Below are positions 6,887-16,327 of a stretch of 31,152 nt of DNA, one piece after another (within the stretch, counting starts at the first letter, position 1; every line of letters starts with the position of its first letter). The translations under genes were made by a program, and so were the position numbers. The notes beneath the pieces were generated by a model. That model had not been told where the DNA came from, searched no databases, and saw only the letters and a list, made by a program, of their open reading frames with translations. The DNA comes from a virus, in the IMG/VR virus record IMGVR_UViG_3300025151_000177, positions 1-31,152 of that record. One strand, 5' to 3'.

Positions 6887-8163
6887 TGCACGAGCAGTGG
6901 AAGAAAAGAAAAATGTTCTCTAACAGAGAGCAAGGTATTATGTCTGGCCTTGATCCTGTACCCATGGTGCAAGGTGGCTACGTACCCTTTCCTGGTATGC
7001 AAGTGGGCGGTGTCGTCCCTCAACCACAGTTATTCGAAGAAGGTGATGCCGAAGTTAACGATGCACTAAATAGTCTGGCCAGCATCACTAAACCAGATGT
7101 CCCTGATATGCCAATGCCGAAGATAGAAGAAAAGGTAGAGGTCAAAGAAGAAGTAACGGAGGACCAAGGACCTAGTAACTTTAAAGCTGCTGTAGCAAAA
7201 CTTAAAGATACGTTTGTTAAAGAAATAGAAAACTATATTGAACAAGCTGGTGTAGAGAACATTGGCAGATATTTAAAAAGCATGAGCGTGGCTTATAACA
7301 ATGAGCTTAACAACTTACGCAAACAATTTAAGGTGGACAAAGTAGATACCGAAGATCAATTGTTTACCGAACAGTTTTTATCTGAATTTATGGCAGATAT
7401 TCCTGGCATGCAAAGTGGCGGAGTTGTATTAACTCAAGAACAACTGGATGAACTTTTTGGAGAAGGTAAGTTTCCTTTAAGTGAATGGAACAACTACAGT
7501 CCAGACATTCAAAAAATGTTATTAAGAAAAGCACAAATTGCAAAATTAGAACAAGATCAAGCCACGACTGGTTCGCAAATAGATTTGTCTAGACTTGAGG
7601 AGTTACAAGCAGAAAGAAGAGCATTAGCTCCCCAAGTGGGAAAAGCCGCTCGAGCAAACGTAGCTACGGTTGGGTCTCCTTCTGGAAGATACCTTGCTGG
7701 ACTAGCTGCAGGAAGAGCAGCAGAAACAGCAGCGTTGGATAAAGCTATAGGAAGCGAAATGGATATAGCAAAAGCCATACTTAATGCACAAGCAAGAGCA
7801 GGAACTCCTGTTGGAGGACTAGATATTGATTTTACAGCTAAAGAAGCAGAAGCTTTTTCTTTAGAAGATATAACAAGACAAGCAGATGAAAGAGAACGTC
7901 TACAAAAACAATGGGATGCAGCAATAAAAGCTGAGGAAGGAGATTTTGCTAAAGCTTTAATATTATTTATAGGTCAAACAGGTGGTAAGCTCCCTGTAGA
8001 GTATCAAGGCCAAATAAGAAAAATTCCTGGACTTAATAAAGATGGAGATCTATTAGAATATTATCTATATTTGCTAGGCTTGGAAGAAAACGGTCAGCCT
8101 TTGTCAAAAACGCAAATAAGAAAATCTCTTGAAAAATGGGCCACTTTTGAAGTAGCTTCTTAA
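6886..8163 (+). CDS. Putative virion protein with repeated GMQxGG motif
   Basis: This encodes 425 residues. It carries a short motif twice: PGMQVGGVV near residue 37 and PGMQSGGVV near residue 175. Between them lies an acidic, helical section (KIEEKVEVKEEVTEDQ) with coiled-coil character. A central Ala-rich helix (ARANVATVGSPSGRYLAGLA) and a charged C-terminal domain follow. The first residues MHEQWKKRKMFSNREQG are basic. It sits directly before the largest gene of the operon, separated by only six bases. I do not recognise a family; an internal virion protein ejected or cleaved during assembly would fit. Confidence 0.6.
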   Translation: MHEQWKKRKMFSNREQGIMSGLDPVPMVQGGYVPFPGMQVGGVVPQPQLFEEGDAEVNDALNSLASITKPDVPDMPMPKIEEKVEVKEEVTEDQGPSNFKAAVAKLKDTFVKEIENYIEQAGVENIGRYLKSMSVAYNNELNNLRKQFKVDKVDTEDQLFTEQFLSEFMADIPGMQSGGVVLTQEQLDELFGEGKFPLSEWNNYSPDIQKMLLRKAQIAKLEQDQATTGSQIDLSRLEELQAERRALAPQVGKAARANVATVGSPSGRYLAGLAAGRAAETAALDKAIGSEMDIAKAILNAQARAGTPVGGLDIDFTAKEAEAFSLEDITRQADERERLQKQWDAAIKAEEGDFAKALILFIGQTGGKLPVEYQGQIRKIPGLNKDGDLLEYYLYLLGLEENGQPLSKTQIRKSLEKWATFEVAS

Positions 8164-8169
8164 TTACAC

Positions 8170-11100
8170 ATGCCTCCACTTACGAACGAAGACAGAGAAA
8201 AGCTGGGACTTCCTTTAAGTAACGAGGGGCAGACTGAGGAACAACCTAAAGAACAGCCTCAGCAAAGTCTTTTTGATGTTGTAGACGAAATACCTTTACC
8301 ATTAGCTGCTAAAACTGCTTTGTTTGCCGACAGGTTTTTTGATAGCTTGTACGGCAGTACACAAGCAAGCATAGGAGATTGGCAAAAAACTAGAGCTGTA
8401 GCACAAGAAGGTAGAGGCCACGATGACTACGCTAAAGAACTACGGCAAAGAGCAGACATAAACGAACAACAAGCTAGTGAGTTTGCATACGAAGCTAAGT
8501 ATGGCGAAGAAGGGCTAGAACAATTTAAAAATGTTACAGACCCAGAATGGTGGGCAGCAACTGTAGGTGAAGTAATACCTGGCTCAGCTCCTTTTTTAGC
8601 AAGTGCAGGAGCAGCGGGTGGAGCTACGTTTGCAGTAACAGGTAATCCGTATGCAGCATTAGCAGCTGCAGCTGTTGGAGGCGGTGCTACTGTTTTTGCA
8701 CAAACTTATGGTGACGCATACTACGAGTATCTAGAAAAGTTTCCTGACGATGAAGCAGGTGCAGACACGTATGCAAAAAGAAAATCTGGTATAAGTATGA
8801 TTATAAATGCAGCCAGTGTCCCTGCTGGATTGTTAGGTTTAAGTAAACCTATATTGCAGCACTATATAACACAGGCCATATTGCAAGGTGGCATAGGTGG
8901 AGTCGACACAGTTACACAAAACTTAATGGTCAAAAATAATATTGATCCTAATTTAGATGTAACTACAGGTTTAGCAAAAAGTGTAATGGGAGAAGCCATC
9001 GGAGAAGGCACTATATTTGCTACAGCTGGTAGATTAGCTACTCCTAAATACAATGAGTTTCAAAAACAAGTTACAGAAGAAGAGCGTAGTGCAAACGATG
9101 AGAAAGCAGAAGCTTTAACACAAGCGGAGCTACAAACCATAGCCCCAAATTTAGACGAGTTAGACGCAAATCAAATTAGAATAATTATAGAAGCGAACCC
9201 TGAACTAGAACTTGGTGTGCTAATACCAGGAGAAAGCAGAGAGTCTTTACGTAATAAACTTGTAGAAGCGGTAAAAGCTAAGAATCAAGACAGGGTAATT
9301 AGAGAGTACATGATTGACTCTGTGCTTTCTAACTTTAACCCTGAAAAAGTGTATGACGAACAAAAAGCTGCGTTGGATAACATGACGGATGAACAGCTAG
9401 ATGCGTATATTTTAGAAGAGTTCGGTACGCCAGAGGCCTACGAACGATGGGCTACTAGACAAGGTGAACTAGCTTTTATACCAGGCACTACAGAAACTAG
9501 AGAAGAAGACCGTGCAGCTTTAGCTAATGCTAGTGCAAAAATTTTATTAAGAGAAAGACAAGGCCCTGCATGGAAGTTGGGAGCTAATGAGTTTAGAGAC
9601 TACGTAAGTGATATTGAACAAACGTACACAATCGAAGAACTAAGAGCAGCAGTGGCTGAAGCTGTGCCGACACTGAGCTCAGAAATGACTCAACGTATGT
9701 CTAAATCTGAACTGGCTAATAGACTTGCGGAACAACAAGCTATCGTTGACCTGCAACGACAAGTAAGAGATCGAGCCAATAAAAGTAGAACTATAGACTT
9801 AACACAAGTATCTTTTGACGAAAATGGTAATCCTGTTCCTTTTGTTTTAACGCCACAATACATAGATGTTATACGACCTGAAGGCACTGCATTACGAGCA
9901 GAAATGGCAATAGAAATGCCTGACGGCAGTGTACAAACTATTGGATTTGAAAGACAAGGTATTGAAGAAGGCATGAGCCTAGCTGAGCAAACAGCTAAAC
10001 GAGGTGCAGAACTTTCTGTATTTAAAGTAGACGGGGTTGAAGTGTCTCCAGATAGCCCTTTCGTAAATAAAACAATTAGTGAAGTTTTTGATGGTAGTTC
10101 TATACAACAATTTTATCAAAACCCAAGGTTAGTAAGTCTTGAAATGCCACTAGGAACGGCTCCGCAATTTCAAGGAGGAGTAGTAAATAAATTTTTTAGT
10201 GAGTATATGAGACCTTTAATGCCTACAGGGTTATTAATAGGTAGTAGAGCTAGACAAAGAACAGGTAGAATTAGAGCACTAGAAACAAAAGCTCAAAATT
10301 TAGGACTAGAAGTAGAGCAAGCTGTAGCAGAAGCAATTAGAAACGGCGATGTAAAAACTAAAGAAGAAGCCGATAAATTAATTATGGCATTTCTACAACA
10401 GACAGGGGCACGTATAGAACTTACAGCTGAGGAACGTAGAGCAGCTGAGCAAACATTAAGCGAGCTTGAAACGCAAAAAATAGATAGACGAGACGAACTA
10501 TCAGAGTTCGAGTTAAATGAAATAAACGATCAAATAAACTTTATAGAAGGTCAACTGCAAGACATACAGTCAACTAAAGTTGCTGCAAGACAGTTGCCTG
10601 ATTCGTTACGAAAACCAGCACTTAAAATAAGAAGAGGCATAGATGAACTTAGTAATAGATTACTAAGAGAAATACCCCCAGAAAGTCTAGATCCAGATTT
10701 AAAAGCTGTTGTTGAGCATAACTTGAACACTTATGTAACAAGATCATATAAATTCTTTTCACCGAATTTAGGGTGGAATCCTAAAGGTCAAATGCTTATA
10801 GAATCTATACAAAACTTACCTTTTAAAGTAGCAGAAAAAGTGGGGGTTGAGACGACAACGCCTAATAGAACTATGACGGATTTGTATAACAGAGCGATAG
10901 TTTCTATGGAATATAAATATAGAAATAGAATGCCTGATTATAGATCCGATGCAAGACTTGAGTTAGGAGCAGTTGCAACTGACGAACAAATAGAAAATCG
11001 TGCTCTTGAGATTAGAAAAGAAAAAGCAGAACAAGCAGTCAATGAATGGATCGATAGATCTTTGTATGAAAGTGCTACTAATGTTTCTAAAATGGCTGCG

Positions 11101-13569
11101 TTGTTAAAAGGTAAAAAAGGTGAAGAAAAAGCTGATATAAAAATAAACCAACTTCTTACACAACGAGGAGAAATACCATACGCTGTTAGACAGCTATTAG
11201 GAGAAATAAAAGAACCTGAGCTTATAGCTGCAACATCTTTTGCTCGAATGGCTAGAACCATAGAAAACGCTACGTTTTTTCAAGAAGTTAAAAGACTTAG
11301 TGAATTACCAGGAGAACAATGGTTTTCTCCAACAGCTACCAAAGAGTATCCTATTAAAATAGAAACAGGAGACGAATTTAATCCTTTAGAAGGATTCTAT
11401 ACTACAAAGACTATGGCAGAAGCTTTGTCTCAAGGAAACACAATAGGCTTTGAAGATCAACTTTTAAATGAGTTTGCAAAATATATTGGAATTGCAAAAG
11501 GTATAACTCAATATGGAATTATTGTACTAAGTCCTGGTACGCAAATGAGAAACCTTTACGGTGCTGCAATTATGTATGGTTTTAACGGGCATTTTAGAGG
11601 CATGTTTGGCAAAGAAGGCGAAGTACAAAATGCAATGAAACTGGTTGGTAATGACTTATTTGGCAATGTGCAATATAACCCTGAGACAGGAGAAATTTCA
11701 GGGAACGTTGATGAATACAATTCAGCTTGGTCGTACTTACAAGAGCTAGGTATTGTTAATACAGAGGTCAGAGCTAACGATGCGTTAGGTGTTTTTACTC
11801 GTGTAGTTAATAATCCAAATTTAAAGGGAATAGATTCAGTAGTTAACTTGTTATATGCTTTAGGACAAACAGGACCAGGTAAAGCTTTTGATTCGTATGT
11901 ATTAAGCTTAAACAGAGGAGCTAGACGAGCTTATGCTGCGTCAGATGACTTTTTTAAAATACTTGCTTTCCTATCTGAAAGACGAAAGTTTAAAGATATG
12001 GTAGATAAGATAGAAGGCTCTGACGATTTAAAACTTAGAGTGTTAAGAGATTTTGCTAAAACACTAAAAACCAAAAGCGGCATTACAGAAAAAGTTTCTA
12101 ACTATGTGCAAGACCAAGGCACAGTATTAAGAAACGTTACAGACTTAGACAAATACATAGATCACGTAGCTGCTTACATGGTAAGAAATGCTATGCCTAA
12201 TTATGATTACGTAGGAAAATTTAGGGAGTATTTTCAAAATCTTCCCATAGGTAACTTTATTGCTTTTCCTACAGAAATTGCTAGAACAACAACTAATTCT
12301 GCTCAATTGGTTTACAGGATGGGAACATTTTCTCCAAGTCCAGATATACAAGCAAGAGCTGCTGCAGAAGGCGTAGAGTTACCTTCACATCCATTCTTAC
12401 AACGTGCTCAAGAAAGAGCTATCGGTGGATACCTTGCTACGCATGGTTTAGTCGCTGCACTGGCTAAAGGAAGTCAAATTATATTTAACATCGATGATGA
12501 TGAAACCTATGCAGCAAATGAACTTATTGCTCCTTATCAGGATAAAGACAGAATAATATGGTTAGGAAACAAAAAAACCGAAGTTACTTATAAAGATGGC
12601 AAACCTGTTCCTAAAGATACACCGTATTTAAACACAAACTATTTTTTCCCTTATGAGGCCATAGGTAAGTTTTACAATGTTATAGGTGGCACATTAAGAG
12701 AAACTCGTGGTAAAGGAGATCCAGCAGCCATAAGACAAGCCATGGGACAATTTATTGCTGAATACACAGAGTCTTATTTTCAAGCTAGTATATCTGGGGA
12801 CTTAGCATTAGATTTAGTGCAAAATCAAAATGACGACAACCCGTTAAATATAAAACCTATTTGGAATGAAGATGATGATTTGTACGATCAATTTTTAGAT
12901 GGAATAGCTTACTCGTTTAGGAAAGCTGGTCCTGGAGTTATTAGACAAGTAAATGATGTAATTTGGTCGTTACAAGAAGACGATGCTCAATATGATCGTT
13001 ACGGTAAAACAATGCCTTTTATTAGAGCTGCAGCAAAATTAATGGGTTTTTCAAACTCAGAAGTTAACCCTGATAGGTCTATGGGTTTTATTATAGGAAA
13101 CAGAATAAATGAGTTTGAACAACTGACTAAGCCTAATTTAAGCAGAGAATATCTTTCTGCTGAAAAACTAACAAAAGACGATGTGATAAAAGATTGGCAA
13201 GATTCGCAACGTTCTTGGTTTAGGCTGCAACAAGATTTATATTTTGAGCTACAAGCATTAAAAGCTTGGGACGTGGACGAAGATATTTATGAGGAGTCTT
13301 TAAAAAGATTTGTTCAAAGAACAGGAGCAGGAAAAGACTTTATTGATAATATTGAAGAAGGTATTTTTACTGCTTGGCCTGTCCCATCGAAGACACAAGA
13401 AAATTTTGAAAGTAAAGCGGAAGAGCTAGACCTTCAAAGAGAGTGGCCCGAAGATGAACTAGAAGAAATGTATGAGATAATAGAGGATATAGAAATATCT
13501 CTTACAGGCAATGCAGAGTTATCTAGGAATCTTGAGGAGAATCTTGGGGTTCGGGATCTGGGAGACTAA
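8170..13569 (+). CDS. Giant internal virion / DNA-ejection protein (1799 residues)
   Basis: At 1799 residues this is the largest product and ends the late operon. Residues about 120-190 are Gly/Ala-rich and hydrophobic (APFLASAGAAGGATFAV, AALAAAAVGGGATVFAQTYG), able to insert in a membrane. Residues about 300-360 resemble a SAP/HeH-like helical domain (ELQTIAPNLDELDANQIRI). A long helical middle (about 690-850, coiled-coil rich) follows, then a mixed C-terminal part with ERAIGGYLATHGLVAALAKG. Such size, place and composition are usual for internal virion proteins that podoviruses inject to build a DNA conduit. I see no lytic transglycosylase or polymerase motif. Its last 47 bases overlap the antisense nuclease gene. 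Confidence 0.7.
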   Translation: MPPLTNEDREKLGLPLSNEGQTEEQPKEQPQQSLFDVVDEIPLPLAAKTALFADRFFDSLYGSTQASIGDWQKTRAVAQEGRGHDDYAKELRQRADINEQQASEFAYEAKYGEEGLEQFKNVTDPEWWAATVGEVIPGSAPFLASAGAAGGATFAVTGNPYAALAAAAVGGGATVFAQTYGDAYYEYLEKFPDDEAGADTYAKRKSGISMIINAASVPAGLLGLSKPILQHYITQAILQGGIGGVDTVTQNLMVKNNIDPNLDVTTGLAKSVMGEAIGEGTIFATAGRLATPKYNEFQKQVTEEERSANDEKAEALTQAELQTIAPNLDELDANQIRIIIEANPELELGVLIPGESRESLRNKLVEAVKAKNQDRVIREYMIDSVLSNFNPEKVYDEQKAALDNMTDEQLDAYILEEFGTPEAYERWATRQGELAFIPGTTETREEDRAALANASAKILLRERQGPAWKLGANEFRDYVSDIEQTYTIEELRAAVAEAVPTLSSEMTQRMSKSELANRLAEQQAIVDLQRQVRDRANKSRTIDLTQVSFDENGNPVPFVLTPQYIDVIRPEGTALRAEMAIEMPDGSVQTIGFERQGIEEGMSLAEQTAKRGAELSVFKVDGVEVSPDSPFVNKTISEVFDGSSIQQFYQNPRLVSLEMPLGTAPQFQGGVVNKFFSEYMRPLMPTGLLIGSRARQRTGRIRALETKAQNLGLEVEQAVAEAIRNGDVKTKEEADKLIMAFLQQTGARIELTAEERRAAEQTLSELETQKIDRRDELSEFELNEINDQINFIEGQLQDIQSTKVAARQLPDSLRKPALKIRRGIDELSNRLLREIPPESLDPDLKAVVEHNLNTYVTRSYKFFSPNLGWNPKGQMLIESIQNLPFKVAEKVGVETTTPNRTMTDLYNRAIVSMEYKYRNRMPDYRSDARLELGAVATDEQIENRALEIRKEKAEQAVNEWIDRSLYESATNVSKMAALLKGKKGEEKADIKINQLLTQRGEIPYAVRQLLGEIKEPELIAATSFARMARTIENATFFQEVKRLSELPGEQWFSPTATKEYPIKIETGDEFNPLEGFYTTKTMAEALSQGNTIGFEDQLLNEFAKYIGIAKGITQYGIIVLSPGTQMRNLYGAAIMYGFNGHFRGMFGKEGEVQNAMKLVGNDLFGNVQYNPETGEISGNVDEYNSAWSYLQELGIVNTEVRANDALGVFTRVVNNPNLKGIDSVVNLLYALGQTGPGKAFDSYVLSLNRGARRAYAASDDFFKILAFLSERRKFKDMVDKIEGSDDLKLRVLRDFAKTLKTKSGITEKVSNYVQDQGTVLRNVTDLDKYIDHVAAYMVRNAMPNYDYVGKFREYFQNLPIGNFIAFPTEIARTTTNSAQLVYRMGTFSPSPDIQARAAAEGVELPSHPFLQRAQERAIGGYLATHGLVAALAKGSQIIFNIDDDETYAANELIAPYQDKDRIIWLGNKKTEVTYKDGKPVPKDTPYLNTNYFFPYEAIGKFYNVIGGTLRETRGKGDPAAIRQAMGQFIAEYTESYFQASISGDLALDLVQNQNDDNPLNIKPIWNEDDDLYDQFLDGIAYSFRKAGPGVIRQVNDVIWSLQEDDAQYDRYGKTMPFIRAAAKLMGFSNSEVNPDRSMGFIIGNRINEFEQLTKPNLSREYLSAEKLTKDDVIKDWQDSQRSWFRLQQDLYFELQALKAWDVDEDIYEESLKRFVQRTGAGKDFIDNIEEGIFTAWPVPSKTQENFESKAEELDLQREWPEDELEEMYEIIEDIEISLTGNAELSRNLEENLGVRDLGD

Positions 13570-14239
13570 ACTTTTCTACACGCTCCATCCAAGCTTCGGC
13601 AGCTCTTTTAAACTCGTCACCTTCAAGAACAAACTCTTGATATAAACAATCTACAGAACACATCATGACAACACCTTTCTGTATGTCAGTGCCGTACAGT
13701 TCGTTGTGCGCAAGTGCGTAGGCAGCTAACTGTTGAAAGTAGTCCCACACCCACTGTCTGCGTTTAGGTTTATTGGTTTGTTTGAAGTCCATGATAGACA
13801 GATCGTCATTGTGCACACCGATCACGTCAGCTTTACCTGCATACTTGTCAGGGTAGTACAAAGATATTTCACAACCGTACACCTGTGATACGTTAGGTAA
13901 GCCTTGATCCATAATCGTACAGGCCATTTTGTAGGCACGTTTCTCTTCTGCGTTTCTAGGTTTAAAGTCCCAGATGTCACCGTTGACCAGCTGCTTCTCT
14001 AGGATGTCGTGCATGTACGATCCCCTAGTTGCAGCTTCTGTTCTGATACGCTCCGCTTCTTCCTCACCTACTTTGTCTATCCACTTTTTCAAGAAGTCAC
14101 CTTCTTTAGTGCCTGACAATATGGTGGTAACAGACGGAAGTTTTACACCGTTGCAGTCGTAGAACCGACCGCTACGCCTGTCTTCGCTGGAGAACACACC
14201 GTACTCGTACGGAGACTCGTACAGTATTTTATGTTTCAT
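13523..14239 (-). CDS. PD-(D/E)XK nuclease, Cas4/RecB-like
   Basis: This encodes 238 residues. In order there are LPSVTTILSGTKEG (N-terminal helix cap of RecB-like nucleases), TRGSYMHDILEKQL (the G..MH..lE motif, about 69-83), KADVIGVHNDDLSIMDFKQT with the metal-binding Asp and the D-x-K signature (about 135-155), and WDYFQQLAAYALAHNELYG (QxxxY-type motif). It likely degrades or processes DNA ends during recombination or host DNA breakdown. It is the last gene of the minus-strand replication operon. Its ATG lies two bases after the stop of the small regulator gene, with a weak ribosome binding site, so translation is probably coupled. Its end overlaps the plus-strand late operon by 47 bases. 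Confidence 0.85.
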   Translation of the reverse strand: MKHKILYESPYEYGVFSSEDRRSGRFYDCNGVKLPSVTTILSGTKEGDFLKKWIDKVGEEEAERIRTEAATRGSYMHDILEKQLVNGDIWDFKPRNAEEKRAYKMACTIMDQGLPNVSQVYGCEISLYYPDKYAGKADVIGVHNDDLSIMDFKQTNKPKRRQWVWDYFQQLAAYALAHNELYGTDIQKGVVMMCSVDCLYQEFVLEGDEFKRAAEAWMERVEKFSLPDPEPQDSPQDS

Positions 14240-14241
14240 GA

Positions 14242-14412
14242 TTAACTTTTAGGTACGTCATTCAAGCGTCCGCTTTCAAGATCATCTTGTAATCTTTTGA
14301 CCGCATACGCAAACACATTGCTAGTAGGCCTTTCAGTCTTTTCACCGATGTCGGCTGCTACTTCAACGATTTCTTTACGTATAGCTACGCTTTTCCATTT
14401 AGTTGTATCCAT
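14242..14412 (-). CDS. Small ribbon-helix-helix-like protein
   Basis: This encodes 56 residues when started at 14412, where AGGAG stands 6 bases upstream; an ATG seven codons earlier (14433) lies over the putative promoter and lacks such a site. The fold reads as a short strand (TKWKSVAIRKEI), a helix (VEVAADIGEKT) and a second helix (TSNVFAYAVKRLQDDL), the order of Arc/CopG-type DNA-binding proteins, which act as dimers. It could repress its own promoter or that of the replication operon. The family call is moderate; the existence of the gene is well supported by its spacing between polymerase and nuclease. Confidence 0.65.
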   Translation of the reverse strand: MDTTKWKSVAIRKEIVEVAADIGEKTERPTSNVFAYAVKRLQDDLESGRLNDVPKS

Positions 14413-14431
14413 TTTTACTCCTGTAGATAAC

Positions 14432-14462
14432 ATTATACATTACAATCTAAGATATATCTCAA
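14432..14462 (-). promoter_or_regulatory. Possible internal promoter with palindrome
   Basis: On the minus strand TTGAGA (14462-14457) and TATAAT (14437-14432) are separated by 19 bases, 2 more than ideal. A perfect 10-bp palindrome, AGATATATCT, lies at 14450-14459 between them, overlapping the polymerase stop codon. It would drive the ribbon-helix-helix gene and the nuclease. The palindrome could be an autoregulatory operator for that protein, which is an inference. Confidence 0.4.
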
Positions 14463-16327
14463 TTATTCTTAGGTTCCATTGAGTCGCCCCAATTCTTTCC
14501 AATCTCAGCATCAACCTTGTTTGGAACATCCAAAGCTACAGCTTCTTCCATCAAACGGCAGATGTTTGCTACATCTTCATCTGACTTAATAGAAAACACT
14601 AGCTCGTCATGAACTTGCAAAAGTGGGAGGTATCCCGCCTCATAACAATGGACCATGGCCTGCTTAGTCATGTCTGCTGCTGAACCTTGAATTAGTTTAT
14701 TTAGAGCTTTGTAAACAAACGCTCTTTTGATTTCACCGTTGTATTCATGAACGGCTTCTTTGTGTTTCATAGGTCTACCTGTTCCATACTTCAAAGGCTC
14801 CCACATATCAAAGTGACAACGCCTCCCTAATATAGTTTTGATGTAACCTTTTGAGTTTGCACTACGCATAACAGAATCTGCCAACTGTCTGACAAACGGT
14901 GCATACGTATTGAACTTAGCTAAAATCTCTGACGCTTCGTCTACGGTAACACCCAGCTGATCTGCCAGCTTACCTTTGCCCATGCCGTACATAATCCCAA
15001 GTCCTATTGTCTTTGCAGTTTTTCTATCGATATCCACAAGGTTAGCAACCTCTTGGTGAAAGTCTGCATCACCAGCATGGTAAGCATCTGCAATTGCATC
15101 TGCACCATCATACTTAGAACGACTGGCATAGTGTGTCAGTATTCTAGGTTCTTGTTGTGAGAAGTCAGCAGAGCACCAAAGCTCTCCCTCTTCTGGTAAA
15201 AACAAAGATCTAATCAAAGGGCCAATCTCTTTGTTACGTGCAGGCACTTGTTGTAAGTTTGGATTGCTCATGGACAACCGACCTGTGACTGTGCCGCCTG
15301 ACTCACCTTTTAGCTGACGTATTTCTGCATGTATTCTACCGTTGTGCTCATGCTTCAATATAGAATCAATAAACGTGCTATGTGTTTTGTTTACTTCTCT
15401 AGCTTCACGTATCAGTTTAGCTATGGGGTGAGAGTGATTTTCTAGGAACGCTTTCGTAAAGCTGGGCATCCCTGTTGGTGTCCTCAGGTACGTAAGGTTC
15501 ATTGCATCAAATACTTTTGCCAAGGAGTTGGCTGCCCACAGTTGTATCTCAGGAACACCTGATTCTTTCTTTATCTGTTGGATTATGTCCTTTTCTCTTT
15601 TGATAAGTTGTTTCTTTAGTGTCTCAGCTCTCTCTAAATCTACACGAACACCCTTTTGTTTCATTGCAAGAATGACAGGAAGCACTCGCATTTCTAAATC
15701 AAACACGTTCCAGAGGTTTTGTTCTTCTAATAAAATCTTGAAGTGATTCCATAATTTAAGCGTGAGGGCTGCGTCCTGTGTTGCATAAGTACCCACATAA
15801 GCTGATGGTAACCGCCACATTTCAGCCTTAGGATCCAATCCCCACTCCTCCGCAGCAGCATTTAGTTCTGCCTCAGTCTTACCTTCATTTATGTATTCGC
15901 GACCCAAAGCATTCAACGAATACCAGTATTGATTCTCGTCAATCAAAGGAGCGACTACCATTGTATCGATTATCCTGCCGTTTATTGTGACACCTTCTTT
16001 AGTCAACCATCCGACATCGTAACTAGAGTTGTGAAATATCTTGTCACTGTCTGTAGCGCATATCTTTTTAGTAAACTCTATGACTTTCTTTTTAGAAAAG
16101 TTAAATCCTTGCTCATGTGCAAATGGAAAATAATCTTCGTAACCGTCAATTGCAAAAGAGATACCAACAACTTCACCATCACCTCTGATATATCCTGGCC
16201 CTAAATCTTTTAGATTTGGATCTCTGGTTTCGAGGTCAATAGCAACTTCTTTTGCCTGACATAATTTTTCTGTTGGAAAACTATCGGGTGGTATCCACTC
16301 CGTTGGGGGTTTGTAAACAAAACTCAT
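14459..16327 (-). CDS. polA: DNA polymerase, family A with 3'-5' exonuclease (Leu762 type)
   Basis: This encodes 622 residues, shorter than E. coli Pol I because the 5'-3' nuclease domain is absent, as usual in phages. The proofreading domain is complete: Asp31 and Glu33 (AIDLET), Asp104 (FHNSSYDVGWL), and Tyr181 with Asp185 (YATQD). Polymerase motif A is SADFSQQEPR with Asp388. The O helix reads RKTAKTIGLGIMYG with Arg435, Lys439 and Tyr447. Motif C is LQVHDELVF. The residue equal to E. coli Phe762 is Leu443 (CTT codon, complement of 14999-15001). It starts in an ATGA overlap with the helicase stop. It is the replicative polymerase of this phage. Confidence 0.95.
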   Translation of the reverse strand: MSFVYKPPTEWIPPDSFPTEKLCQAKEVAIDLETRDPNLKDLGPGYIRGDGEVVGISFAIDGYEDYFPFAHEQGFNFSKKKVIEFTKKICATDSDKIFHNSSYDVGWLTKEGVTINGRIIDTMVVAPLIDENQYWYSLNALGREYINEGKTEAELNAAAEEWGLDPKAEMWRLPSAYVGTYATQDAALTLKLWNHFKILLEEQNLWNVFDLEMRVLPVILAMKQKGVRVDLERAETLKKQLIKREKDIIQQIKKESGVPEIQLWAANSLAKVFDAMNLTYLRTPTGMPSFTKAFLENHSHPIAKLIREAREVNKTHSTFIDSILKHEHNGRIHAEIRQLKGESGGTVTGRLSMSNPNLQQVPARNKEIGPLIRSLFLPEEGELWCSADFSQQEPRILTHYASRSKYDGADAIADAYHAGDADFHQEVANLVDIDRKTAKTIGLGIMYGMGKGKLADQLGVTVDEASEILAKFNTYAPFVRQLADSVMRSANSKGYIKTILGRRCHFDMWEPLKYGTGRPMKHKEAVHEYNGEIKRAFVYKALNKLIQGSAADMTKQAMVHCYEAGYLPLLQVHDELVFSIKSDEDVANICRLMEEAVALDVPNKVDAEIGKNWGDSMEPKNN

